Assembly: GCA_007126575.1 (NCBI GenBank)
Contig: SLBA01000022.1
Span: forward strand, 1 to 44,313
From: Gemmatimonadota bacterium
GTDB taxonomy: Bacteria; Gemmatimonadota; Gemmatimonadetes; Longimicrobiales; Gaopeijiaceae
Direction of reading: 5' to 3'
Length of the DNA stretch: 44,313 nucleotides
The position numbers and the translations under genes were made by a program. The notes under the pieces are model-generated. The model ran no database searches. It was given only the letters and a program-made list of their open reading frames with translations, and was not told the origin of the DNA. The first letter of the stretch is position 1. Each line of letters opens with the position of its first letter. This document shows positions 1 to 8,018 of the stretch, in pieces.

Positions 1-316
1 CCGGGTACCGCTCGGAGCCGGCTGGTGGCCGTGGCCCGGCGGAGCCGCGGGGTGGGACGGAGGATCGGGTGCCTGGGGAGGTCCGACGTCCCCCGGGACG
101 TACCGAGAAGCCGCCGGTGCCCCGCCACGTGCGCATGTCCACCGCCGCGGAGGGGTCCAGGAGCCCGCGCCGTGCGAACCAGCGCAGGACGCGCAACTGC
201 ACCGTACGGGCCAAGGCTTCCGCGTTCGGGGCCTCGAGTGCGGTGGCTTCGTGGAAGCGTACCCCGCGCTCGACGTCGTCGGAGACCACGCCATCGAGGG
301 CCAGCACGTGGTAGTG
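1..316 (-). mobile_element. IS91-family (Y2/HUH) transposase, internal fragment
   Basis: Reading leftwards from 316, an open frame begins in the middle of a transposase with the HUH metal-binding motif HYH followed by VLALDGV, then RFHEATALEAP, LRWFARRGLLD and TWRGTGGFSV. This matches the core of IS91-type rolling-circle transposases, in which HxH precedes the catalytic tyrosines. The zinc-finger N-terminus is missing: the codon before HYH is TAA and the sequence turns at once into the repeat at 322-410. After GGFSV (about 110 nt before the window edge) the frame no longer resembles the family, so it is also broken on the other side. It is a dead remnant. The catalytic Tyr pair is not present in the window. 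Confidence 0.7.
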
Positions 317-321
317 TTAGT

Positions 322-410
322 GTTGAGGAAGTACAGGGACCACTCGGACGGGGTCTTGCTGGTCCTGGTCAAGGCGGATCCGTGACATCGATGCCGAAGC
401 ATCGGTGAAG
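322..410. repeat. Imperfect direct repeat, copy A, with terminal hairpin
   Basis: This segment resembles 44201-44313 in the same orientation. Shared blocks include GTTGA(A/G)GAA(A/G)TACAGGG, GGGTCTTGC, GGTCAAGGCGG and GCATCGGTGAAG. Copy B has about 24 extra bases in the middle. Near the right end lies CGATGC-CGAA-GCATCG (389-404), a 6-bp stem with a tetraloop. Copy B keeps the stem but has a different loop (ACTA). Conserved stem with changed loop indicates selection or a functional end of a mobile element. It adjoins the truncated IS91 transposase. Confidence 0.6.
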
Positions 411-497
411 GGATCCAACGAAGATGCAAGGCCGCACCCCCCTACCCCCTTCGGGCTGGGGCCGTTCGCGGCCTTTGTCGCGCAGGCGGTCGGAGCG

Positions 498-1649
498 TCA
501 GCGTGCGATCGGGACAGGCGGAAGTTCGAGAACTCCGACCCGCTGGACATCGAGCGGCCCGCGAACCACACCCAGCGCGCGATCATCCGCCACATCCCAC
601 AGCTCGAACCCGTCCGGAAGCACCATCCGCGACGCCCTCTCCTGGTCCACGACCCACCATTCCGGGCTCCCCCAGTGGCCGAGCCAGAGACGGCCCCGAT
701 CGTCGGTCAGTACCTTCGAGAAGGCCTCCGCCTCTGAATCATCGACGCGAACCGAGTAGACGGGCTCCAGGTCCGTCCCGAACACCAGGGCCTCCGCCCA
801 GTCCAGGGGTGCAACGACCGTCCCGTGCTCACCTGACGTCATCGCCGCCATGTCCCCTTCGGGAGTACACGCAGATGCAGGGCCTCCGGTTCGGTCGGTC
901 GGATCCGGCGCTTCATCGGACCGGCACCGGACAACCGGCACCTCGGTCATGGTGTCTTCGCCCGATTCGGTCACGTGGAGGACGGGCGCGTATCTCCAGA
1001 GCACGGACTCGTCCCGCCGAGGGCTCGGCCGCACGGCCTCACCGGCACCCGCTGACCCCACAGGCATCGGAACCCCCAGAAGTGCCCCTTGGGCAGTGAG
1101 GGCCATCGGGGCGAAGAGCGACCCCGGATCGAGCCCTGGCTCCGGGCTCCAGAGGCGGAGCACCTCGAGGGAATCGGAGAGTTCCGTCACCCGATTCAGC
1201 ACAGGATCGAAATGGACGACACCGCCCGTCACCGTCACCGCGGCCATGAGAGTCTGCCGGAACTCCCCGGGGCCCTCCCCCGATCCTGAAAGCACCTGCA
1301 GGGAGTCCCCATCGGCCGGCAGGAACAGGAGTGCGCGACCCGCGTCGGCAAGCAGAATCCGTCCGTCGGGGGTCCACCCAAGCGCTCGGACCGCTTCGAT
1401 GGGGCTGGTCTCGAAACCGAAGATCAGTTCGACCGGGCCGGCTACCTGCACCGCAACATGGGTAGCCGGATCCAGCGAATGGACCGGTGGCTCGGCCGGC
1501 GCGCTCGCGCCTCCCTGGGGATCTCCGGAGTCCAACCCGCAGGCCGCGAGGAGGAAAAGGAACAACAGGAGCATCAGCCAAGCAGTGCTCCAAGGCCCGG
1601 GCTCGACCGCTCGCCGTGCGCGGGAAGGACCCCGGCACCCGGCCCGCAT
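498..1649 (-). CDS. Six-bladed beta-propeller lipoprotein (propeller 1)
   Basis: A 383-residue exported lipoprotein of unknown substrate. The start at 1649 is chosen because CTGGAG lies about 6 nt upstream and it gives a signal peptide with the hydrophobic run LMLLLFLFL and lipobox LAAC (Cys37); the frame is open further upstream but would run into the next gene. The body carries the propeller signature GSGEGPGEF followed by blade-like repeats such as GWTPDGRILLADAGRALLF. Such proteins bind ligands or partners at the outer or inner membrane surface and rarely have known roles. It is the last of three tandem paralogues on this strand; the gap to the next is about 100 nt. Family is clear, function is not. 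Confidence 0.8.
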   Translation of the reverse strand: MRAGCRGPSRARRAVEPGPWSTAWLMLLLFLFLLAACGLDSGDPQGGASAPAEPPVHSLDPATHVAVQVAGPVELIFGFETSPIEAVRALGWTPDGRILLADAGRALLFLPADGDSLQVLSGSGEGPGEFRQTLMAAVTVTGGVVHFDPVLNRVTELSDSLEVLRLWSPEPGLDPGSLFAPMALTAQGALLGVPMPVGSAGAGEAVRPSPRRDESVLWRYAPVLHVTESGEDTMTEVPVVRCRSDEAPDPTDRTGGPASACTPEGDMAAMTSGEHGTVVAPLDWAEALVFGTDLEPVYSVRVDDSEAEAFSKVLTDDRGRLWLGHWGSPEWWVVDQERASRMVLPDGFELWDVADDRALGVVRGPLDVQRVGVLELPPVPIAR

Positions 1650-1750
1650 CAGCACTCCAGGATTCGTCACTTTCTTCCGTTCGCGGGTCGGGATGACACG
1701 GGCGACAAGGACCTGGAGATGCAGGCGTTTCGTATCCGCAACCGGACGCG

Positions 1751-2893
1751 TCATCTGGCCGGATCCTCGCACTCGGACCCCGGTCCATCCGGAAGCGGTT
1801 GAAGCACCATACGAAGCATAACCAGCGCCCTTTCGTCTCCCCGCGTCTCAAACCGAAACGTATGTCCGGTGTTGGAAAGCCGTCCCCACATGGTGCCGAC
1901 CGAGGCCTCGTGATCTCCCTGCCACCCCGAAGTGACGAGCGTGCCAGAGTGCGGATCCAGGAACTCGAATCGCCCGAGCGTCGGCTCGATCCCTGGCGGT
2001 AGACCCGAAGCGTCCCCTTCCGGGTCGGGGATCTGAGCGGTCACATGCAGCAGCCCCCCCCGGTGCTGCCGCAGGGAGAAACGGACCGGCCAGCTGGATT
2101 CTTCGACTGCCTCGGCCGAGATCCAGTCGATCTGCCGTTCGATACGGTCGAGCACCTCGCCGTCTACGTTCCACTTCTCGACCACGTAGCCTGTCGGCCA
2201 CCAATCGACCGGCCCGACCCAGAACGAGTCGCCTTGACCAGGATACGCAACTCCGAAGTCCGTCGTCAGGACTCCGGTCCCGAAACGCCCCGGACCCAGT
2301 TCAGCGTCCACGACTCCGGAGCGAGACAGTACCACGACGACCGGACCTCCAACGCGGCTGGAGATCGCCGGGACGAGAAGCCGGCCATCGTCGAGCACCT
2401 CAGCCGCCAAGGCGCCGCCGGACACCAGATGCGCAGAGCGTGCGGCCGGTACTAACGAAAGGTCGGGAGCAATGATGGACCATCGTCCTCGATGAAACAC
2501 ATGAACGGAGTCCCCGGCACCCAGAGCCATTCCCTCGATCCGGTGGAATTCCCCCGGTCCATCTCCAAACGCCCCCACGGTCCCGTCGAACCGGCCGTCG
2601 GGCGTCCAGCGGGCCACAACCCCGTCCTCATAGGACTGGGTGTAGAGGCGTCCCTGCCCATCCAGTACAGCCGGTCCGGGGCGGGGAGCGGGATCCGTTG
2701 CATCAGCCCCGGTGACCACCTCGGTGCCCGTCGGCTCCAGAACGAGGAGGCAGTGTCCTCCTGCGTCGGCTGCCACCCGAACGAAAGCCTCTGCCCCGTC
2801 CGGATGATCGACACCACAGGCGGCAATTGATCCGGCGAGGAGCGTCACCCAAAGTTTTCGTCCGATATCGGCCCGAAACCTTGTCGATATCAT
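1751..2893 (-). CDS. Six-bladed beta-propeller lipoprotein (propeller 2)
   Basis: A 380-residue lipoprotein paralogous in fold to its neighbours. The start at 2893 has AAGGAAGGA about 6 nt upstream. The signal peptide WVTLLAGSIAAC ends in a lipobox at Cys26. The hallmark GDGPGEFHRIEGMALG is present near residue 110, together with blades of the type DGQGRLYTQSYEDGVVARWTPDG. The C-terminal part ends with a strand-rich segment and a short acidic tail. It lies between propellers 1 and 3 with intergenic gaps of about 100 and 130 nt, so the three may be cotranscribed, although each gap could hold a promoter. Ligand unknown. Confidence 0.82.
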   Translation of the reverse strand: MISTRFRADIGRKLWVTLLAGSIAACGVDHPDGAEAFVRVAADAGGHCLLVLEPTGTEVVTGADATDPAPRPGPAVLDGQGRLYTQSYEDGVVARWTPDGRFDGTVGAFGDGPGEFHRIEGMALGAGDSVHVFHRGRWSIIAPDLSLVPAARSAHLVSGGALAAEVLDDGRLLVPAISSRVGGPVVVVLSRSGVVDAELGPGRFGTGVLTTDFGVAYPGQGDSFWVGPVDWWPTGYVVEKWNVDGEVLDRIERQIDWISAEAVEESSWPVRFSLRQHRGGLLHVTAQIPDPEGDASGLPPGIEPTLGRFEFLDPHSGTLVTSGWQGDHEASVGTMWGRLSNTGHTFRFETRGDERALVMLRMVLQPLPDGPGSECEDPAR

Positions 2894-3024
2894 GCGATCC
2901 TTCCTTGGTTCAGCAGCGGCAACGAGGTCAACCCGACGGTAAACACGCCTCGTGTGGAGTCGGAATCCCCGGCTCCTCGCGGTTTCACATGCGTTGAAGA
3001 GTGGAGGGCGAGGATGACCCCTTT

Positions 3025-4296
3025 TCAGTTCTCCACCAGCCTCAGGCGAAAGGTGGCCACACTTGGAACGTCAAAGGGGTCCAACTCCACGCCCACCACG
3101 ACGTCACCCCCCGCGTCGTGGACCGTGAACCGTGCGGGCAGGACGATCCGCCGCCGGCGGTCCAAGTCGGGATCGAGCACGTTCCAGGCGACACTATCAC
3201 CTCCGACGTCCTCGCGCTTCACCCAGATCGATCCGTCGCCTGTGGGAACGATTTGCTCGACCGGAGGGAGGAAGGCGGGCACAAGCCCTCCACGCCGAAG
3301 GGCGCGCTCCACATCGGAGGCCGCAATCGGAGGATCGGCGCCGCCCGCCCTCCCCGCGACTTCCTCAGCATACCGTCGGATTCGCTCGTCGGGGAGGGGG
3401 ACCGGGCGATACTCGTACGAGCCCACGACGACCGTGTCACCCCGGGGGTCCAACCGGCCCACCGTGAAGCTGCCACGAGCCGGGTCCGACGCGATGTCCC
3501 GCCATGCGAAGGCCGCGCCCGTCCCATCGGGCGCCAGTTCCACCAGCGGGTGGTCGACGAACGGGCTCCAGAGGAGACCCGGGCCGGAGAGTCCGGCCAG
3601 ACGGGTCCACGCGAGTTCGAGCTCGAACCAGCCCACGGTGTCCAGGGGCTGCCCGGCCACGTCGATCCTCAAAAGGGGCCATCGGTAACGCTCACGTCCC
3701 TCGTCATCCTGCGGGAACGAGTATCCGTGGTTTGGCCGGACGAGTGCCGTTCCGTCCTCCAGGAAAACCTGTGGGGGAGCGGGAAAGCTCAAGGGCCCCC
3801 CGGGCTCCATCTCGGGATCACCGGCGAGCATCCACTCGCGCATGGACAGGAACCTCCCGTCCATGTCGAAGTAGCTGATCCCACGGCGCCCGCTATCCCC
3901 AACGGCGACGGAGTCTCCAACGAGTGCGATGCTCGAGAGCGACCCCAGCTCTCCCGGGCCTTCTCCCGGTCCGCCCGCCACGGCGAGGAACTCACCCTGC
4001 TTGTCGAACACGAGAACCTCGCGGTCCTGCGGCTGGGAGACGACGAGCCGGCCGGCCGAGGCGATCCGGACCGCTCCCACCCGGGTCAGGAGCGGGCCCG
4101 GGCCATCGGCCGTACCGATCCGCAGTTCCGGCTCGGCGATCCATTCTTCGAGGTCGACCTCCGGATCCTCGCTGCCCGGGCCGAGGTCACCGCACGCGGC
4201 GAGGAAAGCGAGGAGAAGCACCGGCAGGCTGGCTATTGCCTCGGATCCCGGGGTGAAGCGATACCGGCGAGACGACCCCACTCCTGCGACGCCCAT
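3025..4296 (-). CDS. Six-bladed beta-propeller lipoprotein (propeller 3)
   Basis: A 423-residue lipoprotein. The start at 4296 is preceded by GGGAGGG at about 11 nt and gives the signal peptide LPVLLLAFLAACG with lipobox Cys35. In-frame codons further upstream add a non-hydrophobic leader and are unlikely. The family motif GEGPGELGSLSSIALVGDSV is followed by GRRGISYFDMDGRFL, a typical blade. The C-terminus keeps the closing element of the fold (LPARFTVHDAGGDVVVGVEL then PFDVPSVATFRL). That element is useful for comparison because propeller 4 at 5629 lacks it. First gene of the tandem set; role unknown. Confidence 0.82.
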   Translation of the reverse strand: MGVAGVGSSRRYRFTPGSEAIASLPVLLLAFLAACGDLGPGSEDPEVDLEEWIAEPELRIGTADGPGPLLTRVGAVRIASAGRLVVSQPQDREVLVFDKQGEFLAVAGGPGEGPGELGSLSSIALVGDSVAVGDSGRRGISYFDMDGRFLSMREWMLAGDPEMEPGGPLSFPAPPQVFLEDGTALVRPNHGYSFPQDDEGRERYRWPLLRIDVAGQPLDTVGWFELELAWTRLAGLSGPGLLWSPFVDHPLVELAPDGTGAAFAWRDIASDPARGSFTVGRLDPRGDTVVVGSYEYRPVPLPDERIRRYAEEVAGRAGGADPPIAASDVERALRRGGLVPAFLPPVEQIVPTGDGSIWVKREDVGGDSVAWNVLDPDLDRRRRIVLPARFTVHDAGGDVVVGVELDPFDVPSVATFRLRLVEN

Positions 4297-4506
4297 CGTC
4301 AAAAGACCCTCCCGATGACATATCCTCGGCATGCGGAACCAGTTCGATGGTAAGTCCAGTGAGGTGAGGGCCACAACCCGCCCGTCCATTCCCTGCAGTT
4401 CCAACGATCGCCCCCCCAGCTCTCCCGACGGTTGCGCGAGCCGAGCCACGCCAACCGGTGGGCTGGTCCAGCGGAAACGGGAGAATGGGAAGCCCTTCCC
4501 CTTTGC

Positions 4507-4674
4507 TCAGGACCGTCCCTGCTTCCGGCCGATGCGATCGCTCCCCTTGAGCACCCGGTAGGTGGTCGACGGGCTGACGGCGACGAGTTCCTTGCGGATC
4601 TCCGCGATCACATGATCCCGCTGGTGGCTTGGGGTTTCGCATTTCTCGACCATTCGCCCGAGTTCCCGGTCCAC
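4507..4674 (-). CDS. Tiny helix-turn-helix reading frame, possible gene remnant
   Basis: A GTG-started frame of 55 codons, too short for most gene finders. It encodes RDHVIAEIRKELVAVSPSTT followed by YRVLKGSDRIGRKQG. The stretch VSPSTTYRVLKGS resembles the recognition helix of LacI-type regulators (VSPSTVSRVLNGS), and similar helices occur in transposase N-termini. Third positions are GC-rich like real genes here. No good Shine-Dalgarno is visible, and a stop lies in frame about 30 nt upstream. It may be a true small DNA-binding protein or the relic of a regulator or insertion sequence. Confidence 0.35.
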   Translation of the reverse strand: MDRELGRMVEKCETPSHQRDHVIAEIRKELVAVSPSTTYRVLKGSDRIGRKQGRS

Positions 4675-5628
4675 CTGCCTCGGACTGGGTGGGCCACTTC
4701 ATCGGAATTCGCACACCCTGCGGAACGCCCCTACCGGTTCGAATCCGAGGACGGACCCAGAATTCGGCGTCGCCGGCCCTCCCGTGATCAGGGCAAGGTC
4801 GCCTTCGGAGGGTCCCGAGCTTGCGCGGTCTCGGGGCTCCGAAGGCCTCCCATCAACGCCGACAGTGCGCCCGGAGCAGGGTGGGCGCCGGTAGCAGTCA
4901 AGTTGAGACGTTCAGGTTCAGCGCACGAGCTGGTACACAATTCACCTTCGTCGTCCTCTCAAGGTCGAGTTTGGATCGCACTCCGTCTTCGCGACAGGAG
5001 GGGAGCCTCCCGAACAGCTCCAAGCTTCCTCGTGCGTGATGAGCGTCATCCGGCAGAGGTGAGAAGGTTGCCGAGCGGCTCACCTGGAATCCACCCCTTG
5101 GTCACCGCCCACCCATGTGAAGCAGCGAGGAGCCAGGAGGCGGCAACAAGGCCTTGATCAATAGGCTACCCCTTGACATTCGCTGGATCAACGGGTGCGG
5201 TGCAATGGCCCTTGGTTCCGACAAGGAGCGGGGGGAGCGCGGGCCTTCGCGGCAGGAAACCGTTTCTCCACACTCGACGGCTCCTTGTCGGACGCTTGCG
5301 CTCTGTGTCTCCGTATAGACCCCTTCATCCACACGCGTCAACTTCGAAGAACCGCGATTGTGGACTTTGTCTCCCATGCGACGCGTTTCTTCACAACCGT
5401 CCCTCGCAGACCGCCGAGTGTGGACTTTCGCGTCCGATCACGACCGGGTCGGGTTGGGGGGCGAAGGATCGGGTCGGCGGGCCGGGAGGGAGGGCGGATG
5501 TCTCCTCGCCCCGCGTCGCTTGCCCCTCGTATTCCGGCACTGGATGGTGGAAAAGTGTCTTTTCGTTCAAGGCGGTCTGCCAGCGTGCAGCACCCCTTTG
5601 ACCGAGATTCTCGCATGAAGGCTGACCT
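4675..5628. other. Intergenic stretch of about 950 bp without a convincing gene
   Basis: Several open frames cross this region on both strands, but none shows a recognisable domain, Shine-Dalgarno or consistent codon bias. It is less GC-rich than its surroundings. What can be seen is an inverted repeat (5217-5292) and the decamer TGTGGACTTT at 5359-5368 and 5419-5428, exactly 60 bp apart. A related inverted half-site, CTCCACACTCG, lies inside the inverted repeat. With the propeller-4 start just downstream, the region may hold regulatory sites or the debris of lost genes. Confidence 0.4.
5217..5292. repeat. Long-range inverted repeat, 13-bp perfect arms
   Basis: TCCGACAAGGAGC at 5217-5229 is repeated in inverted form as GCTCCTTGTCGGA at 5280-5292, with 50 bp between. 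The arms are perfect and too far apart for a simple terminator. They could be operator half-sites, ends of a small mobile element, or chance. Confidence 0.45.
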
Positions 5629-6696
5629 ATGAAATCCACACCCGCTTCGACATTCCTGCGGGCCGCCGTCCTTGCAGCCGCGGTCCACTTGACCCTCCTC
5701 ACCTCCGCATCGGCACAGGAGCCAGAGTTCCACCTGGTTCCGGACCGCGAGTTCGGGGGAGTCGACGACCCCGAACTGCAGGTCGCGTCGGTCCCTCTGA
5801 TGGCGGTCGGTTTCCACGGGCAGGTCGCCGTGCCGCTGAGGGACAGCCGACAGGTGGCGCTGATCGACGTCGAGTCCGGGATTCTTCGCATTGTCGGCAG
5901 CGAGGGTCGCGGGCCGGGTGAGATCGCCCGGCTGTCGAACGTCGGCTTCGCGGGAGACACGCTCTGGGTCGCGGATCCGGCCCTGGGACGGGTGACCTTC
6001 TTTCCGCCCGACGGCTCGGCGCCCGAAATCTCGAGCCCACGGGGTGTGATCGAGCGCGGCGAGGGCTTTCTCGTGCCCCTCCCGCTCACCGATGACCTGA
6101 TCCTGTCGAGCCGGCAGATGGTCTCCCCCGCAGAGGGAGGGACGCAGCAGATCGACGGCCGCGAGCTCTTCAGCATGACCGGGGACTGGGAGACCCGCAC
6201 CCGGCTGGTCGAACTCCGACCGGGAATCGAGCGCCTCCGGCTGGTCCACGAAGGCGTCCGCTCGGTCCAGCTCGGCCTGCACCCCTTCTCGGTCAGTCCG
6301 CTCTTCGCGTACGCCGCGGGTGTCGAGTCGATCGTCGTCGCCCGCCGAGCCGATGACTTCGGCACGCCCATCTCGGCGGCCCTCGTGACCCGGATCGATC
6401 CCGCCGGCGACACCCTGTTTCACGTCGAGCTCCCTCCGGCACTCCCGGAACATCGTGGCCCCATCGCACGTGAGACGCTCGACGCCATCATCGAGTCGTG
6501 GGCGACGATGCCCGAGCTCCTGGAGCGCTTCCCGTCCGCCGCCGTGATCCGATCCGGCATCGAGGAGGGGCTCGACCCAGACGCTCGGCGAATCAGTCCC
6601 CCAGAAGCTCCTCCAGCGCGAGCCAGGTTTTCGGGAGGAGTCGGTCCTCGTCGAAGTACCGGCCGACGATCTCGAGGGCCTCGTCGACAGCGGTGA
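5629..6696 (+). pseudogene. Six-bladed beta-propeller protein (propeller 4), 3'-truncated
   Basis: The frame starts with a good signal peptide (hydrophobic core then SASAQ) and AAGG 8 nt before ATG. It carries GSEGRGPGEIARLSNVGFAG, the hallmark of the propeller family. Unlike propellers 1-3 it has no lipobox. Homology-like content stops around IEEGLDPDARR (about 6590). The remaining residues, rich in Arg and Pro, are the antisense reading of the nucleotidyltransferase gene whose stop codon is at 6593. The closing blade seen in propeller 3 is absent. The gene appears cut by the event that placed the following module here. It may still be expressed as a 355-residue chimera. Confidence 0.7.
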
Positions 6697-7126
6697 TGTT
6701 CAGGTATCGGAGGAGGAAGCGTACGTCGTCCAGATCGTGGAATTCCTCACCCAACCGCATCGAAGCACACTTCATGGCGAGCAGGTATTCGGGTCGTGCC
6801 ACGAACACACGCAGGTGCGGGCGTTCCTGGTAGGGGTCGAAGTCACCGCGGGGACTCAGGAAGCCCTTGACCGCGTCGTTCAACCAGTTGTCGGGGACAC
6901 CCGCCCGGGCCGCAACGCGGGCGGCGGCTTCCCGCACCTCGCGGGTGGGGCGGAAGAAGGCGTCCACATCCCGGGTCGCAGGGCGTGCGTCGAGAGCCAG
7001 GCACATCACCGCACCTCCCACGAGATAGAGTTCCCCCTCGACCCCCTCCGAGGCGAGCTCGTCATCGAGGAGCTCGAAGAGGCGTTCCATGTCGGCTCGA
7101 GAGAGCTGGGTGGACTCGGGCACCAT
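6593..7126 (-). CDS. Nucleotidyltransferase-fold protein, DUF6036-like (toxin candidate)
   Basis: A 177-residue cytoplasmic protein with the minimal nucleotidyltransferase signature: ELYLVGGAVMCLALDARPAT (GG near residues 37-38) then RDVDAFF with the metal-binding pair Asp53/Asp55. Downstream KCASMR and HDLDDVRFLLR match the helical part of DUF6036/AbiEii-like proteins. The start at 7126 is preferred over a longer frame because GAGAG precedes it and the upstream codons overlap the partner gene in another frame. It lies 10 nt after the RHH-type gene, the usual order antidote-then-toxin. Toxin function is inferred from family and arrangement only. Confidence 0.75.
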   Translation of the reverse strand: MVPESTQLSRADMERLFELLDDELASEGVEGELYLVGGAVMCLALDARPATRDVDAFFRPTREVREAAARVAARAGVPDNWLNDAVKGFLSPRGDFDPYQERPHLRVFVARPEYLLAMKCASMRLGEEFHDLDDVRFLLRYLNITAVDEALEIVGRYFDEDRLLPKTWLALEELLGD

Positions 7127-7136
7127 CGGGCCACTC

Positions 7137-7643
7137 TCAGACACGGAAGCCCACACCGGCGTCCACGAACAGATTTCTCCGCTTGAAGGGGACCGGTGAA
7201 GCCTTGAGGAGATGCAGCCTGAAACCCGCCCCGCTCGCCGCGAACCAGGGGATCTCCAGGGGGAGGACGCGAGCCGTCCACGAAGGCGCGAGAATGCCCT
7301 TGAGGTGGCAGGCCTGCTCGACCATCGCCGCCACATAGTTCCGCAGGAAGGGAGACAAGTCTCCGACATCGCCGTGGCCTACGGCTTCGCGAAGTTCGGC
7401 AGGCCCCAGCTCCGACAGAAGATCGTTCAGGGCGGCCAGCACGTAGCGGTGCTCATTCCCCTCTGCCAGAAGCGTGACGAGCTCGTCGAAACGACCTTGG
7501 GCTGGGGGAAGCACCCGGCTGAGCACGTAGCTCGAGACATTCTGGCCGGCACCGCTGGCCAGTTGCTTGATCCGCCTCTTCTGGTCAGGCGTGACGCGGA
7601 TCTGGAGTTGTTGTGACTTGGAGGCCATGCTCGGAGAATGCAA
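7137..7643 (-). CDS. RHH-type DNA-binding protein, antitoxin candidate
   Basis: A 168-residue protein. Residues 7-50 (KSQQLQIRVTPDQKRRIKQL and following ASGAGQNVSSYVLSRVL) look like a ribbon-helix-helix or MobC/DUF1778-like domain. The C-terminal half is a separate domain ending PVPFKRRNLFVDAGVGFRV that I have seen accompany nucleotidyltransferase partners. ATG 7643 has GAGG 4 nt upstream; an internal ATG at 7628 lacks one. The gene is followed after 10 nt by the nucleotidyltransferase and is preceded by a tandem repeat overlapping the presumed promoter, as expected for autoregulation. Confidence 0.65.
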   Translation of the reverse strand: MHSPSMASKSQQLQIRVTPDQKRRIKQLASGAGQNVSSYVLSRVLPPAQGRFDELVTLLAEGNEHRYVLAALNDLLSELGPAELREAVGHGDVGDLSPFLRNYVAAMVEQACHLKGILAPSWTARVLPLEIPWFAASGAGFRLHLLKASPVPFKRRNLFVDAGVGFRV

Positions 7644-7656
7644 CCTCGTGGCCAGT

Positions 7657-7678
7657 CTGTCAATACACCTGTGAATAC
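7657..7678 (-). promoter_or_regulatory. Candidate operator: two direct 10-mers at 12-bp period
   Basis: On the coding (minus) strand GTATTCACAG and GTATTGACAG stand 12 bp apart, ending 14 nt before the ATG of the RHH gene. They differ at one base. RHH repressors bind short repeated sites and autoregulate, so this is the expected place and form for an operator. A TTGACA hexamer overlaps the proximal copy. Confidence 0.45.
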
Positions 7679-7828
7679 GCCAACGGAACCCTACGGATTC
7701 TCATGGTTCGCCCGTCACGAACGAGGACGACCCACTCTCGTGAAGACATCCGTCCTCGTGTCATCGTCTTCACTGGGATGTAGCCGATGTGGAGCGCAGC
7801 GAGGCAGAGCTACAACTTCCGATCACAC

Positions 7829-7939
7829 GGAATCGTCAAGCAGAACGGGGGTCACATCCAGCTCAACACCGAGCGTGGCCGAGGGACGACGTGTCGGATC
7901 TTTCTTCCCATGGCGGAGGCGCCGGCCGGCTCGTCGTAG
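7829..7939 (+). pseudogene. Histidine kinase C-terminal remnant
   Basis: Thirty-six codons and a TAG stop encode GIVKQNGGHIQL, NTERGRGTTCRIFLP and a short tail. This is the G2-box end of a sensor histidine kinase HATPase domain (usual form GIVKQSGGHI...GRGTTF.IYLP). Upstream codons in the same frame show no kinase sequence, so everything before the ATP-lid region is missing. There is no start codon or ribosome site. It marks another breakpoint beside the toxin-antitoxin-like module. Confidence 0.75.
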
Positions 7940-7950
7940 CCCATGGACAA

Positions 7951-7983
7951 AGGGCCCCGCCCCGAAACTCGGGGAAGGGCCCT
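7951..7983 (-). terminator. Hairpin, probable terminator of the outer-membrane protein gene
   Basis: AGGGCC...GGCCCT arms enclose CCCCG-AAACT-CGGGG, making a long GC stem 36 nt beyond the stop of the gene ending at 8019. On the minus strand it is followed only by TTTG, so the U-tract is weak. Confidence 0.5.
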
Positions 7984-8018
7984 GATGGAAGGGATACCAG
8001 GAGGAGAGGGCCTGGCGG

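Noticed and set aside
411-497. Possible terminator for the propeller cluster (CCCC...GGGG pairing)
   Set aside because: Short imperfect pairing without a U-tract; not strong enough to annotate.
4685-4760. tRNA-like segment: a T-loop-like GGTTCGAATCC and possible 6-bp acceptor pairing over 76 nt
   Set aside because: The T-loop is out of register with the acceptor arm, only three T-stem pairs form, and no anticodon or D arm can be built.
4898-5083. Minus-strand 61-codon frame in the gene-free stretch
   Set aside because: No domain, no Shine-Dalgarno and unremarkable codon use; likely chance.
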